This document shows positions 1-6,734 of a DNA stretch of 9,463 nt, one piece after another. Source of the stretch: Acetobacteraceae bacterium (GTDB lineage: Bacteria; Pseudomonadota; Alphaproteobacteria; Acetobacterales; Acetobacteraceae); NCBI GenBank assembly GCA_030039695.1, contig JASHVB010000104.1:1-9463 (forward strand). The letters are read 5' to 3'. The translations under genes and the position numbers were made by a program. Within the stretch, counting starts at the first letter, position 1, and every line of letters begins with the position of its first letter. A model generated the notes under the pieces. That model did no database searches, had not been told where the DNA came from, and saw only the letters and a program-made list of their open reading frames with translations.

Positions 1-824
1 CGAGTGGCGGGCGCTTCGCCAACATCAACCGTCCGATCTCCGGCGCGACGCACGAGAAGGAACTCCCGGTCGGCAAGCATCCGCTGCAGCTCTATTCGCA
101 AGGCACGCCAAACGGTGTGAAGGTCACCGTGATGCTTGAGGAGTTGCTGGCAGCTGGCCAGGCTGGCGCCGAGTACGACGCCTGGCTCATCCGCATCAAC
201 GAAAGCGACCAGTTCGGCAGTGGCTTCGTCGCGATCAATCCGAACTCAAAGATTCCGGCACTGGTGGATCGCGGCGAACCGAAGCCGGTGCGCGTGTTCG
301 AGACCGCCTCGATCCTGATGTACCTGGCGGAGAAATTCGGCGCGTTCCTACCGACAGAACGTGCAGCCCGCGCTGAGTGCCTGTCATGGCTGTTCTGGCA
401 GATGGGCAGCACGCCCTATATCGGCGGTGGTTTCGGGCATTTCTATGCCTACGCGCCGGTGAAGATCGAATACGCGATCGACCGCTTCGCGATGGAGACG
501 AAGCGACTGCTGGATGTACTGGACAAGCGGCTAGGAGAATCCGAGTACGTCGCGGGGCCTCAGTACACGATCGCCGATATCGCCTGCTGGCCGTGGTATG
601 GTGGGCTCGTAAAGTTCAATCAGTACGGCGCGGCAGAATTCCTTGCGGTGCACGAATACAAGAACATCGTGCGCTGGGCCGATCAGATCTGGGCGCGGCC
701 GGCGGTGAAGCGTGGGCGGATGGTGAATCGCACGCAGGGGGACCCGTCGGAGCAATTGTGGGAACGCCACGACGCGACCGACTTCGATACGAAAACGCAG
801 GACAAGGTGGGCGCGAAGGGGTGA
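1..824 (+). CDS. yghU: YghU-type glutathione S-transferase / disulfide-bond reductase, 5' end cut by the window
   Basis: The reading frame is open from the first full codon at base 3 to the TGA at 822-824, giving 273 visible residues. From memory, E. coli YghU is about 288 residues and the visible part aligns from about its residue 17, so only about 15 N-terminal residues are missing. A GTG at 117 lies inside the conserved thioredoxin-fold strand and is not the start. The N-terminal domain shows the glutathione-site motifs TPNGVKV, NPNSKIPAL and the ETASI turn. The helical domain has GGGFGHFYAYAPVKIEYAI and the family-typical tail ERHDATDFDT. YghU/YfcG-type (Nu-class) proteins bind two glutathiones and act mainly as cytosolic disulfide reductases with some peroxidase activity. 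The downstream VOC gene overlaps the stop codon, so the two are probably cotranscribed and translationally coupled. Family assignment is very secure; the physiological substrate is unknown. Confidence 0.95.
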   Translation, partial: SGGRFANINRPISGATHEKELPVGKHPLQLYSQGTPNGVKVTVMLEELLAAGQAGAEYDAWLIRINESDQFGSGFVAINPNSKIPALVDRGEPKPVRVFETASILMYLAEKFGAFLPTERAARAECLSWLFWQMGSTPYIGGGFGHFYAYAPVKIEYAIDRFAMETKRLLDVLDKRLGESEYVAGPQYTIADIACWPWYGGLVKFNQYGAAEFLAVHEYKNIVRWADQIWARPAVKRGRMVNRTQGDPSEQLWERHDATDFDTKTQDKVGAKG

Positions 825-1315
825 GCGGGGACGCACCGCAACCCGCACAGCCGCGGGAACCGCTGATTGCCATCAACGGCATGGCGCATGTCGTGCTGAC
901 TGTCAGCGATTTCCGCCGCGCGCGGGCGTTCTACGCACGGCTCCTGCCGACCTGTCGCATGCGCCCGGTGTTCGATGGGCCAAAATTTGCCTACTTCGTC
1001 GGTGCAAGAACGGCGATCGGCATCGAGCCATGCGAGCCTGCCTATCACGGCGAGCGCTTCGTGCAGGGACGCGTCGGCCTGCACCATTTGTGCCTGCGCG
1101 CACGCTCGCGCGAGGATGTCGATCGCTGCGCGGCACTGCTGCGCGAGATGGGTGCGACCATCGTACGCGCTCCGGCGGAAGGAACCTGGGCACCCGGATA
1201 TTATTCGGTGCTGTTCGAGGATCCGGATGGCATCCGGCTGGAGGTGAACTTCGTGCCCGGCGCGGGCCTGCTCGCCAATGATGTCGGCCTCGATCCGCAG
1301 GATGGTTACGTCTAG
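821..1315 (+). CDS. VOC superfamily metalloprotein (glyoxalase/bleomycin-resistance/dioxygenase fold)
   Basis: This is a 164-residue protein with two beta-alpha-beta-beta-beta modules, the usual size for a single-chain VOC protein. Candidate metal ligands are in the expected places: His23 (GMAHVVL), Glu69 (IGIEP), His88 or His89 (GLHHLCL) and Glu141 (RLEVNF), the 2-His/2-Glu pattern of glyoxalase-type members. FEDPDGIRLEV is the classic C-terminal VOC signature. I chose GTG at 821 because it overlaps the preceding TGA (822-824) and has an AAGGTGG ribosome site at 804-810. The next in-frame start, ATG at 881, would remove most of the first strand before the His ligand. Overlap with a glutathione-transferase gene suggests a glutathione-linked detoxification or isomerisation step, but that is inference. 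VOC proteins are functionally diverse (lactoylglutathione lyase, thiol transferases, ring-cleavage dioxygenases, epimerases), and I cannot choose among them. Confidence 0.88.
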   Translation: MSGDAPQPAQPREPLIAINGMAHVVLTVSDFRRARAFYARLLPTCRMRPVFDGPKFAYFVGARTAIGIEPCEPAYHGERFVQGRVGLHHLCLRARSREDVDRCAALLREMGATIVRAPAEGTWAPGYYSVLFEDPDGIRLEVNFVPGAGLLANDVGLDPQDGYV

Positions 1316-1513
1316 GAGGTGTGACCGCTGCAGGACGGTCGCAAATCGCGTGCGTCATTCGGTCCGGGGCGCATCCCCCAATTCCCCAAAGGCCTTGATC
1401 GCGGCGTGCATCGGCTGGTGCGGCAAGACCCTTCCGTTACGGCTGTCGGCAAAGGCGAATGTCGTTCTGACCTGCCTGTTCGATCAGCGCGGCGGGTTAC
1501 GGCGCTGCCGGTC

Positions 1514-1900
1514 CTATTGCCCGCCGATGCTGATCTCCACCCGCCGACTCTCCTGCGGCGTGAGCGCGAACTGCACCGAGCCGTGACCACGTCCGATTAG
1601 CCGCGTCTCCGGCACACCGTCTCTCTGCAGCTGGTCCATCACAACTTGCGCGCGCAGATCGCTCATTAATGCGTTCGCCTTGTGACTCCCGGTCGGGTCA
1701 GCGAAGGCGTGGACGTGCACGATCTCACCAGGGTTCGCCTTGGCAAAGTCGCCCGCCTGACCGATCACCTTCAACGCGTTGGCGCTCAGCGCCGCGGACC
1801 ACTGCTGGAAGAACAGCACGAATTTCCGGGCGGAGGTGTCCTCCGCGCGCGCCTGCGCCACGATAAAACAGGCCAACAGCACCAACCCGATGCGGCGCAT
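1514..1900 (-). CDS. Small secreted OmpA-like peptidoglycan-binding protein
   Basis: This 128-residue protein has a signal peptide at residues 1-19 (MRRIGLVLLACFIVAQARA, AxA-type cleavage before ED), followed almost directly by one OmpA C-terminal domain. Asp68 (FADPTG) and Arg83 (SDLRAQVV) are 15 residues apart, the spacing of the Asp/Arg pair that grips diaminopimelate in OmpA-type domains. The end SRRVEISI matches the usual NRRVEI with Ser for Asn. The family links the outer membrane or periplasmic machines to peptidoglycan, but here there is no beta barrel and no clear lipobox. LLAC at 8-11 lies inside the hydrophobic core, so a lipoprotein is less likely. The frame is open upstream to 1957, but ATG at 1900 starts the signal peptide and follows a GAGGGGGCGGAA ribosome site. 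It lies 99 bases downstream of the isochorismatase-like gene on the same strand, so cotranscription is possible. Its partner is unknown. Confidence 0.85.
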   Translation of the reverse strand: MRRIGLVLLACFIVAQARAEDTSARKFVLFFQQWSAALSANALKVIGQAGDFAKANPGEIVHVHAFADPTGSHKANALMSDLRAQVVMDQLQRDGVPETRLIGRGHGSVQFALTPQESRRVEISIGGQ

Positions 1901-1999
1901 TTCCGCCCCCTCACACGTCACGCAAACGATATTCGCGGTTTCTCCGTTCTGTCGCAATAATCTTGAGGGCAGCAGTTGGACGCCAAGCGCGCCGCCTGT

Positions 2000-2608
2000 T
2001 CATGCTCCCAACATTGCCGCCACCTGATCCAACCCGCGGATCCGGGCGTACATCTTCATCGCCTTATCCAGGCTGTACGCATGCGCGGCCGTGTCACTGC
2101 TCCAGCAGCACTCGCGCACCACGATGCATGCCAGGTCCATGTTGAACGCCTCGCGCACGCTGGTTTCCACGCCACGGTTGGTCGCACCGCCGCCGATCAC
2201 CACCACGTCACGGCGCAGCATGCGCAGGTGCCCCGCGACGCCGGTGGCATAGAATGCACTTGGCCGCCGCTTGAGAAACACATAGTCCTCTGGTTGCGGT
2301 GCGATCTCGTCGGGAAAGCCGGCTTCGGCCGTGCCCTCTACCGCATTGGTCAGCGGCGGCACGCCGGTCTCCGCCGACAGATCGGTCGGTAGCATCACCA
2401 CATCGGCACCGTCAGCGCGGCTGACCGGCGTCGTGTAGATCACCGGCACGCCCACTGCGCGGGCCAGTGCGATCATCCGCACCCAGGCGTCGAGCACCGG
2501 CTTCATCGCGGTCCGCCGTGCGGAATCCGACGGCGTTAGTGCGCGCCGGCACACGTCGTACGCGATTAGCACGGTGCGGCGGGCATCGAGGCGTTCTGGT
2601 TCTGCCAT
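2000..2608 (-). CDS. Isochorismatase-fold (cysteine hydrolase superfamily) protein lacking the catalytic Cys
   Basis: This 202-residue protein has the length and layout of the isochorismatase superfamily. Asp18 (IAYDVC) and Lys113 (FLKRRPSAF) occupy the catalytic Asp and Lys positions. The nucleophile motif, normally T-x-x-C-V-x-x-T, reads [14 protein letters not shown], so Gly146 replaces Cys. The Lys-to-Gly spacing of 33 matches the Lys-to-Cys spacing I recall for RutB, so the alignment is firm. Cys-dependent amidases of this fold (nicotinamidase, RutB, carbamoylsarcosine amidase) use a thioester. True isochorismatases such as PhzD work without that Cys on a vinyl ether. This protein may therefore be a non-amidase hydrolase, but its substrate is unknown. 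The start is ATG at 2606-2608 with a GGAGG ribosome site at suitable spacing; the frame runs open further upstream only as antisense to the divergent aminotransferase gene. The divergent arrangement suggests shared regulation and a shared pathway. Confidence 0.88.
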   Translation of the reverse strand: MAEPERLDARRTVLIAYDVCRRALTPSDSARRTAMKPVLDAWVRMIALARAVGVPVIYTTPVSRADGADVVMLPTDLSAETGVPPLTNAVEGTAEAGFPDEIAPQPEDYVFLKRRPSAFYATGVAGHLRMLRRDVVVIGGGATNRGVETSVREAFNMDLACIVVRECCWSSDTAAHAYSLDKAMKMYARIRGLDQVAAMLGA

Positions 2609-2689
2609 GGCGACATCCTCCCATCGACGTTGTCCGCGATATCGGCGCACTGTAGATGCCGTCATCGCGTGCTGACCAGGAGGCTCACC
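2609..2689. promoter_or_regulatory. Divergent intergenic control region, isochorismatase-like / aminotransferase V
   Basis: These 81 bases must carry promoters for both outward-facing genes. An 8-base perfect palindrome, CGATATCG (2637-2644), lies near the middle and could be an operator core. For the + strand gene a weak sigma-70-like pair is possible: TTGTCC at 2630-2635 and TAGATG at 2653-2658, spacing 17. That would give a leader of about 25 bases. No convincing promoter is visible for the - strand gene. No regulator gene lies next to it. Confidence 0.4.
2678..2683 (+). promoter_or_regulatory. Ribosome binding site that fixes the aminotransferase start
   Basis: AGGAGG lies 6 bases before the ATG at 2690. 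The reading frame is open back to an ATG-like start at 2630, but those 20 extra residues (Cys- and Arg-rich) do not resemble the family. The strong site supports 2690 as the true start. Confidence 0.8.
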
Positions 2690-3862
2690 ATGACCCTGGA
2701 CGTGCCGTCGCTGCGATCCGACACATCCGGTGTCGCCAACGTTCTGCACTTCAACAACGCCGGCGCCGCGCTCCCGCCGCGTCCGGTGCTGGATGCGGTG
2801 ACGCAGCACCTGGCGCGCGAGGCGGAGATCGGCGCAATGGAGGCGATGGCTGAGGCTGCCGATCGCGGCGCCGATTTCTATCACGCCATTGCCGATCTGA
2901 TCGGTGCGCAGCATGACGAAATCGCCTTTGCCGAAAGCGCAACCCGTGCCTGGGACATGGCTTTCCACGCGGTGCCGTTCCATGCCGGCGACCGTATCAT
3001 CACGGCACGCGCCGAATATTTTTCGAACTACCTCGCCTTCCTGCTGATGAAGGCGCGCGCCGGGGTCGAGCTCGACGTGATCGGCAACGACGCATCGGGC
3101 GCGCTCGATCTTGACGCGCTAGAGGATGCGATCACACCGCGCACGAAGCTGATCGCCATTGCCCACGTCCCATCGCAAGGCGGCCTGATCAACCCTGCCG
3201 CCGAGGTCGGTCGCATCGCCGCCCGCCACGGCATCCTCTACCTGCTCGATGCGTGCCAATCGGTCGGACAGCTTGCGGTCGATGTCCGACAGATCGGGTG
3301 CCACATGCTCTCGGCGGCAGGCCGCAAATATCTGCGCGGGCCACGTGGCACCGCCTTCCTGTACGTGCGGCGCGATGTCGTCCGTAGCCTGGAACCGCCG
3401 TTCGTCGACCTCGCATCGGCATCCTGGGCGGACGGTGACCGCTGCGTGGTGCGCGACGATGCGCGCCGGTTCGAGAGCTGGGAACGCAACCTCGCCGGCC
3501 AGATCGGCCTGGCCGTCGCGGCGCGATATGCGATGCGGCTCGGGCTTGCCGCGATCGAGGCGCGCGTGACGACGCTCGGCGCACTGCTGCGTCAGGAACT
3601 CACCATGCTGCCAGGCGTCCGGGTGCATGATCTCGGCACCCGGCAATGCGGCATCGTCAGCTTTTTGAAGGACGGCGAGACGTCGGACCAAACGCGTGAG
3701 CGCCTGCATGCGCAGAACATGAATGTGCATGTCTCGCGCTCGCCGCAGGTGCCTGCGCTCGATCTCGCGACGCGCGGATTGGACGCCGTGGTCCGCGCCA
3801 GCGTGCACTACTACAACGACGAGGCCGAGGTGAAACGGTTCGTCAGGGCGGTCGGCGGTTGA
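2690..3862 (+). CDS. Class V aminotransferase-fold PLP-dependent enzyme (EgtE / isopenicillin-N-epimerase-like group)
   Basis: This 390-residue fold-type I PLP enzyme is full length for the family. [10 protein letters not shown] near the N-terminus is the substrate/phosphate entry motif. Asp187 and Gln190 ([10 protein letters not shown]) contact the pyridine ring and O3'. Lys213 in [10 protein letters not shown] is the Schiff-base lysine. The C-terminal [15 protein letters not shown] holds the carboxylate-binding Arg. In SufS/CsdA-type cysteine desulfurases a catalytic Cys sits in a loop shortly before that motif. Here the loop reads [11 protein letters not shown] with no Cys, so sulfur transfer is unlikely. 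The HK pair before the lysine is RK, as I recall for EgtE-like and epimerase-like relatives. Likely reactions are beta-lyase, epimerase or transaminase chemistry on an unknown amine or amino acid. It is divergent from the isochorismatase-like gene, so the two may act on one compound. Class is secure, substrate is not. Confidence 0.9.
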   Translation: MTLDVPSLRSDTSGVANVLHFNNAGAALPPRPVLDAVTQHLAREAEIGAMEAMAEAADRGADFYHAIADLIGAQHDEIAFAESATRAWDMAFHAVPFHAGDRIITARAEYFSNYLAFLLMKARAGVELDVIGNDASGALDLDALEDAITPRTKLIAIAHVPSQGGLINPAAEVGRIAARHGILYLLDACQSVGQLAVDVRQIGCHMLSAAGRKYLRGPRGTAFLYVRRDVVRSLEPPFVDLASASWADGDRCVVRDDARRFESWERNLAGQIGLAVAARYAMRLGLAAIEARVTTLGALLRQELTMLPGVRVHDLGTRQCGIVSFLKDGETSDQTRERLHAQNMNVHVSRSPQVPALDLATRGLDAVVRASVHYYNDEAEVKRFVRAVGG

Positions 3863-3930
3863 ACCGGGCTGGCGTTCACCCCGGCGGCAGCGTGTCCGTT
3901 GGAATCCAGGGGCCGTACTGCTCGTGCCTG

Positions 3931-3955
3931 TTGCAGCGTCAGAGACCCGCTGCAA
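3931..3955. terminator. Stem-loop downstream of the aminotransferase gene
   Basis: TTGCAGCG (3931-3938) and CGCTGCAA (3948-3955) form a perfect 8-base stem with a 9-base loop, and a G-U pair can extend it. It starts 69 bases after the stop codon. No T-run follows, so it is not a classical intrinsic terminator; it may protect the mRNA 3' end or be a factor-dependent termination site. Confidence 0.4.
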
Positions 3956-4147
3956 TCCGCATCCGACGGGCCGGGGCGTTTTGTCACTCGGCGACAGTCC
4001 GGATGGAGCAATGAGTGGTCGTTGAGTGACCTCGACCATGTATCGATCGCTGCAACTCTCTGCCAGCGCGCGAGTGGTGTACCGAGCGTCGTTGCCTCGA
4101 TGCACGATGGCCGAAGTTCCGGCAGCCCGGTGCGTTCTACACCCGCA

Positions 4148-4198
4148 GTCTCGCAACCGCCTCGCTCCCAGCGAAACGAGACGGTCGCGAGACGTCTC
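4148..4198. repeat. Nested inverted repeats just past the 3' end of the binding-protein gene
   Basis: GTCTCGC (4148-4154) pairs with GCGAGAC (4187-4193), enclosing a small CGCT/AGCG hairpin. Alternatively GAGACG (4178-4183) pairs with CGTCTC (4193-4198), and GAGACGTCTC (4189-4198) is itself palindromic. These pairings are mutually exclusive in part. The position, 10 bases beyond the - strand stop codon, suits transcript-end structure. Confidence 0.4.
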
Positions 4199-4207
4199 CC
4201 CCTCTCC

Positions 4208-5794
4208 TCAGACGCGCCGCACGTTCCAGAAAATCACGAAGCCTTCCGACACACCGGTGATATCCTTGCGAAACGCGGTTGGCAGGTTGGCCAGGCCGAG
4301 CGGACAGTACGGCACATTCTGGAACGCCAGAACCTGCATCTCGGCGCCGATCTTCCTCTGCGCCGCGAGATCCGGCGCGTTGAACCAGGCCTCGCGCAGC
4401 GACTCCATCTTCGGATCATCAGGCCAGCCGAACCACGCGCGCTTGCCGTTGCCGCGCAGGGGCAAATGGCTTGCCGGCGTGAAGAAGTCCAGTCCGGAGA
4501 ATCCGGTAACGAACAGATTCCAGCCGCCTTCGGCGGGGGGCTTGGTCAGCGCGCGACGCTGCACCACAGTGCCCCAGTCGGTGGTCTGGTAGTCCACGTT
4601 CATGCCCACACGCTTCAGCATGTCGAGCGCAACGTTGCTCAACGCGTACAGCACCGGCTGGTCGGTGCCGACCATGAACACGATCTTCTCGCCCTGGTAA
4701 CCGGCCTTCTCCAGCGCAGTTTTCACCGCGGCGTAGTTGGGCTTGTCGGGCGGCAGCGCGCCCATGCCGGCAGTGTTCGCCAGCGGCGAGGCCGGCGGGA
4801 AGAATCCGCACGGCACCGACCACAGCGTCTTGTCCTCGCCCTGGGCCGCGATCATAAACTCGCGCTGGTCGATCGCGCCCATCAGCGCGCGCCGCACCTC
4901 CGGCTTGTCAAACGGGGGATAGAGAGCATTCGGCCGCAGCAGGAACGGCGTGCCGGTATGGTCGGTGATCGGCGTCTGTATGCCCTGCCTGCGCAGCAGC
5001 GGCAGGAGATCGGCGGTCGGGTTCTCCCACCAGTCCATCTCGCCCGACTGCAATGCCGCGGCCTTGGTGGCGGGGTCTGGCTCGACGTGCCACTCGACGC
5101 GGTCGAAATGCACGATCTTCGGCCCGGCGGTGAAATCCGCGACACCGCTTTCGCGCGGCTTGTAGTTCTCGAACCGCTCATAAACGAACAGCGATCCAGC
5201 CACGCGCTCCTTCGTGTTAAAACGGAAGGGGCCGCTGCCGATCACCTCGGTAAACGGCTTGAACGGATCGGTCTCTGCGATGTGCTGCGGCATCATGGCG
5301 CACATGTTGGATGCCGCGTGGCACAGCGCGTCCGGCAGCAGCGCGAAAGGCTCCTTCAGCCGAAACATGATCGTCTTGTCGTCGGGTGCGGAGATTTCGT
5401 CAGTGCGCTGCATCAGCGCCTGGCCAAACGCGTCGCGCGCGCCCCAGCGCTTCACCGAGGCCACGCAGTCGCGCGCCAGCACCTTGTCGCCGCTGTGGAA
5501 CACCAGCCCGTCGCGCAGCGTCAGCTTCCACACCTGGCCGTCGCTCTCGACGGTGTGGCCGGCAACCATCTGCGGCTCGGCCTTGAAGCCATGCTTCACG
5601 CCAGCTTGGCCATAGAGCGTGTCGTACACCATGTAGCCGTGGTTGCGCGTGACGTAGGCCGTGGTCCAGATCGGATCGACGACCGCCAGGTCAGATTGCG
5701 GGATGAACTTCAACACCCGTTGCTTCTGCGCCAGCGCGATAGACGGCAACGCAAGACCCGCGGCCGATGCCGCGAGGAAAGTCCGTCGCTTCAT
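4208..5794 (-). CDS. Tat-exported ABC-transporter substrate-binding protein, SBP_bac_5 family
   Basis: This 528-residue periplasmic solute-binding protein has the usual length of the peptide/nickel/opine family 5. The N-terminus MKRRTFLAAS has the twin-arginine RRxFL pattern, a hydrophobic stretch and an ALA/Q cleavage site near residue 22, so export by Tat is likely. The mature part has family hallmarks: an opening strand with DPIW, VYDTLYG, a W-x-L-x-L-R-x-G-x-x-F-H-S-G block, IGSGPFRF, and FDKPEVRRALMGAIDQ. The start is ATG at 5794 with a GGGAGA ribosome site; the frame is open further upstream only through the intergenic repeat and antisense to the dioxygenase gene. No permease or ATPase gene adjoins it, so it must either be an orphan receptor or use components encoded elsewhere. 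It is divergent from a PhyH-type dioxygenase gene, which suggests that the imported solute may be its substrate, though this is inference. Ligand unknown. Confidence 0.93.
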   Translation of the reverse strand: MKRRTFLAASAAGLALPSIALAQKQRVLKFIPQSDLAVVDPIWTTAYVTRNHGYMVYDTLYGQAGVKHGFKAEPQMVAGHTVESDGQVWKLTLRDGLVFHSGDKVLARDCVASVKRWGARDAFGQALMQRTDEISAPDDKTIMFRLKEPFALLPDALCHAASNMCAMMPQHIAETDPFKPFTEVIGSGPFRFNTKERVAGSLFVYERFENYKPRESGVADFTAGPKIVHFDRVEWHVEPDPATKAAALQSGEMDWWENPTADLLPLLRRQGIQTPITDHTGTPFLLRPNALYPPFDKPEVRRALMGAIDQREFMIAAQGEDKTLWSVPCGFFPPASPLANTAGMGALPPDKPNYAAVKTALEKAGYQGEKIVFMVGTDQPVLYALSNVALDMLKRVGMNVDYQTTDWGTVVQRRALTKPPAEGGWNLFVTGFSGLDFFTPASHLPLRGNGKRAWFGWPDDPKMESLREAWFNAPDLAAQRKIGAEMQVLAFQNVPYCPLGLANLPTAFRKDITGVSEGFVIFWNVRRV

Positions 5795-5817
5795 TCTATG
5801 TCTCCCAGGAGCCCCGA

Positions 5818-5856
5818 ACCCCTCTCCCGCTTGCCGGAGAGGGTAGGGAGAGGGTA
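5818..5856. repeat. CCCTCTCC/GGAGAGGG palindromic intergenic element
   Basis: CCCTCTCC (5820-5827) pairs with GGAGAGGG (5836-5843) across an 8-base loop. A second copy, GGGAGAGGG (5846-5854), can pair with CCCTCTCCC (5820-5828) instead, so two alternative hairpins are possible. Elements of this type are scattered between genes in many GC-rich proteobacterial genomes. It lies in the 99-base divergent region of the binding-protein and dioxygenase genes. Confidence 0.75.
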
Positions 5857-5857
5857 G

Positions 5858-5863
5858 TACAAT
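5858..5863 (+). promoter_or_regulatory. Possible -10 element of the dioxygenase gene
   Basis: TACAAT matches the sigma-70 -10 consensus at 5 of 6 bases and lies 30 bases before the ATG at 5894, directly after the palindromic repeat. The -35 position falls inside the repeat and is a poor match, so this is a weak call. A GGAAAG ribosome site (5882-5887) follows. Confidence 0.3.
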
Positions 5864-5893
5864 TGGCAGCCTTGTTACAGCGGAAAGATCGCC

Positions 5894-6721
5894 ATGCTGT
5901 CGCTTTCCCCTAGCGCTGTCCGGCAGTACCAGGACGACGGCTACTACGCCCCGCTGCGCGTGCTTTCGAGCGAACAGGCTGCAGCCCTGCGCGACCGCCT
6001 GGAGACTTACGAAACCGGTGCCGGACGTCTGGCCGGACCGCTCCGTCAGAAGTCCCATCTCCTGTTCACCTGGCTCAACGATCTGGTGCGCCACGACCAC
6101 ATTCTGGACGCGGTCCAGGATCTGATCGGCCCGGATATCCTGTGCTGGGGCAGCAGCTTCTTCATCAAGGAGCCCCGCAACACGGCGTATGTGTCATGGC
6201 ATCAGGATTCCACCTACTGGGGACTGGAGCCACCTGACATCGTCACTGCCTGGATCGCGTTCTCCGACAGCAGACCAGCGAACGGCGCGATGCGCGTGAT
6301 CCCCGGCAGCCATAAGCTGGACCAGGTGCCGCACCGTGACACGTTTGCCGCCGACAATCTGCTCTCGCGCGGCCAGGAGATCATGGTCGACGTGGATGAA
6401 CGCCAGGCGGTGACGCTGGAACTCAATGCGGGCGAGATGTCGCTGCACCACGTGCGGCTGATCCGTGGCTCGGAGCCCAACCCCTCCGCAATGCGCCGGA
6501 TCGGCTACGCGATCCGCTACATTCCGACCTATGTGCGCCAGGTCGCGGGATCGCACGACACAGCGACGCTGGTGCGCGGCGTCGACCGTTACGGGCATTT
6601 CGAACCAGAGCGCCGGCCCCACGCGGACTGCTCGCCCGAGGCCCTTGCGTACCATGCCGCCGTCACTGGCGCGCACGCGCAGATCCTCATGCGCGGGACG
6701 GGGAGGGTGATGCGGGCTTAA
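5894..6721 (+). CDS. Phytanoyl-CoA dioxygenase (PhyH) family protein with an altered iron site
   Basis: This 275-residue protein is typical in length for bacterial PhyH-type Fe(II)/2-oxoglutarate oxygenases, which hydroxylate small molecules in the cytosol. His103 and Asp105 (SWHQDSTYW) form the H-x-D half of the iron triad. WIAFSDSRPANGAMRVIPGSH is the conserved core strand block. The distal motif, normally HGSxPNxSxxRR, reads RGSEPNPSAMRR: Arg191 stands where the third iron ligand His should be, while Arg202, the 2-oxoglutarate anchor, keeps the 11-residue spacing seen in human PHYH (His264/Arg275, as I recall). The codon is CGT, one transition from CAT. His185 and His186 lie just upstream and might substitute. 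The start ATG has a GGAAAG ribosome site. It is divergent from the binding-protein gene and converges on the dehalogenase-like gene. Family is secure; activity is doubtful unless another residue binds iron. Confidence 0.92.
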   Translation: MLSLSPSAVRQYQDDGYYAPLRVLSSEQAAALRDRLETYETGAGRLAGPLRQKSHLLFTWLNDLVRHDHILDAVQDLIGPDILCWGSSFFIKEPRNTAYVSWHQDSTYWGLEPPDIVTAWIAFSDSRPANGAMRVIPGSHKLDQVPHRDTFAADNLLSRGQEIMVDVDERQAVTLELNAGEMSLHHVRLIRGSEPNPSAMRRIGYAIRYIPTYVRQVAGSHDTATLVRGVDRYGHFEPERRPHADCSPEALAYHAAVTGAHAQILMRGTGRVMRA

Positions 6722-6734
6722 GGTGGGCACGTTC

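Larger units (their letters stand above)
3863..4207. other. 345-base non-coding stretch between convergent genes, with inverted repeats
   Basis: The aminotransferase gene (+) and the solute-binding protein gene (-) end towards each other across this stretch, so it needs no promoter for either. Long open frames crossing it run antisense to the flanking genes and have no family features. It holds an 8-base inverted repeat at 3931-3955, a nested set of inverted repeats at 4148-4198, and a CT-rich tract at 4195-4207 next to the stop codon of the binding-protein gene. I find no tRNA-like fold or credible small gene in it. Confidence 0.6.

Noticed and set aside
377..820. N-terminal part of a 312-codon + strand frame that contains the VOC protein
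   Set aside because: Before 821 it is an out-of-frame reading of the glutathione transferase gene. The VOC homology begins only after the GTG at 821.
1355..1483. Open - strand segment of about 42 codons with fairly natural composition (FADSRNGRVLPHQPMHAAIK)
   Set aside because: A stop lies directly upstream, there is no good start or ribosome site, and no family is recognised. It could be a gene remnant but cannot be supported.
3119..4156. 345-codon open frame on the - strand
   Set aside because: It is antisense to the aminotransferase gene, has no recognisable domain, and the + strand reading has clear catalytic motifs.
3899..5857. 652-codon open frame on the + strand
   Set aside because: It runs antisense across nearly all of the solute-binding protein gene. 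Its product is a His/Arg/Gln-rich translation with no family features, a typical shadow in GC-rich DNA.
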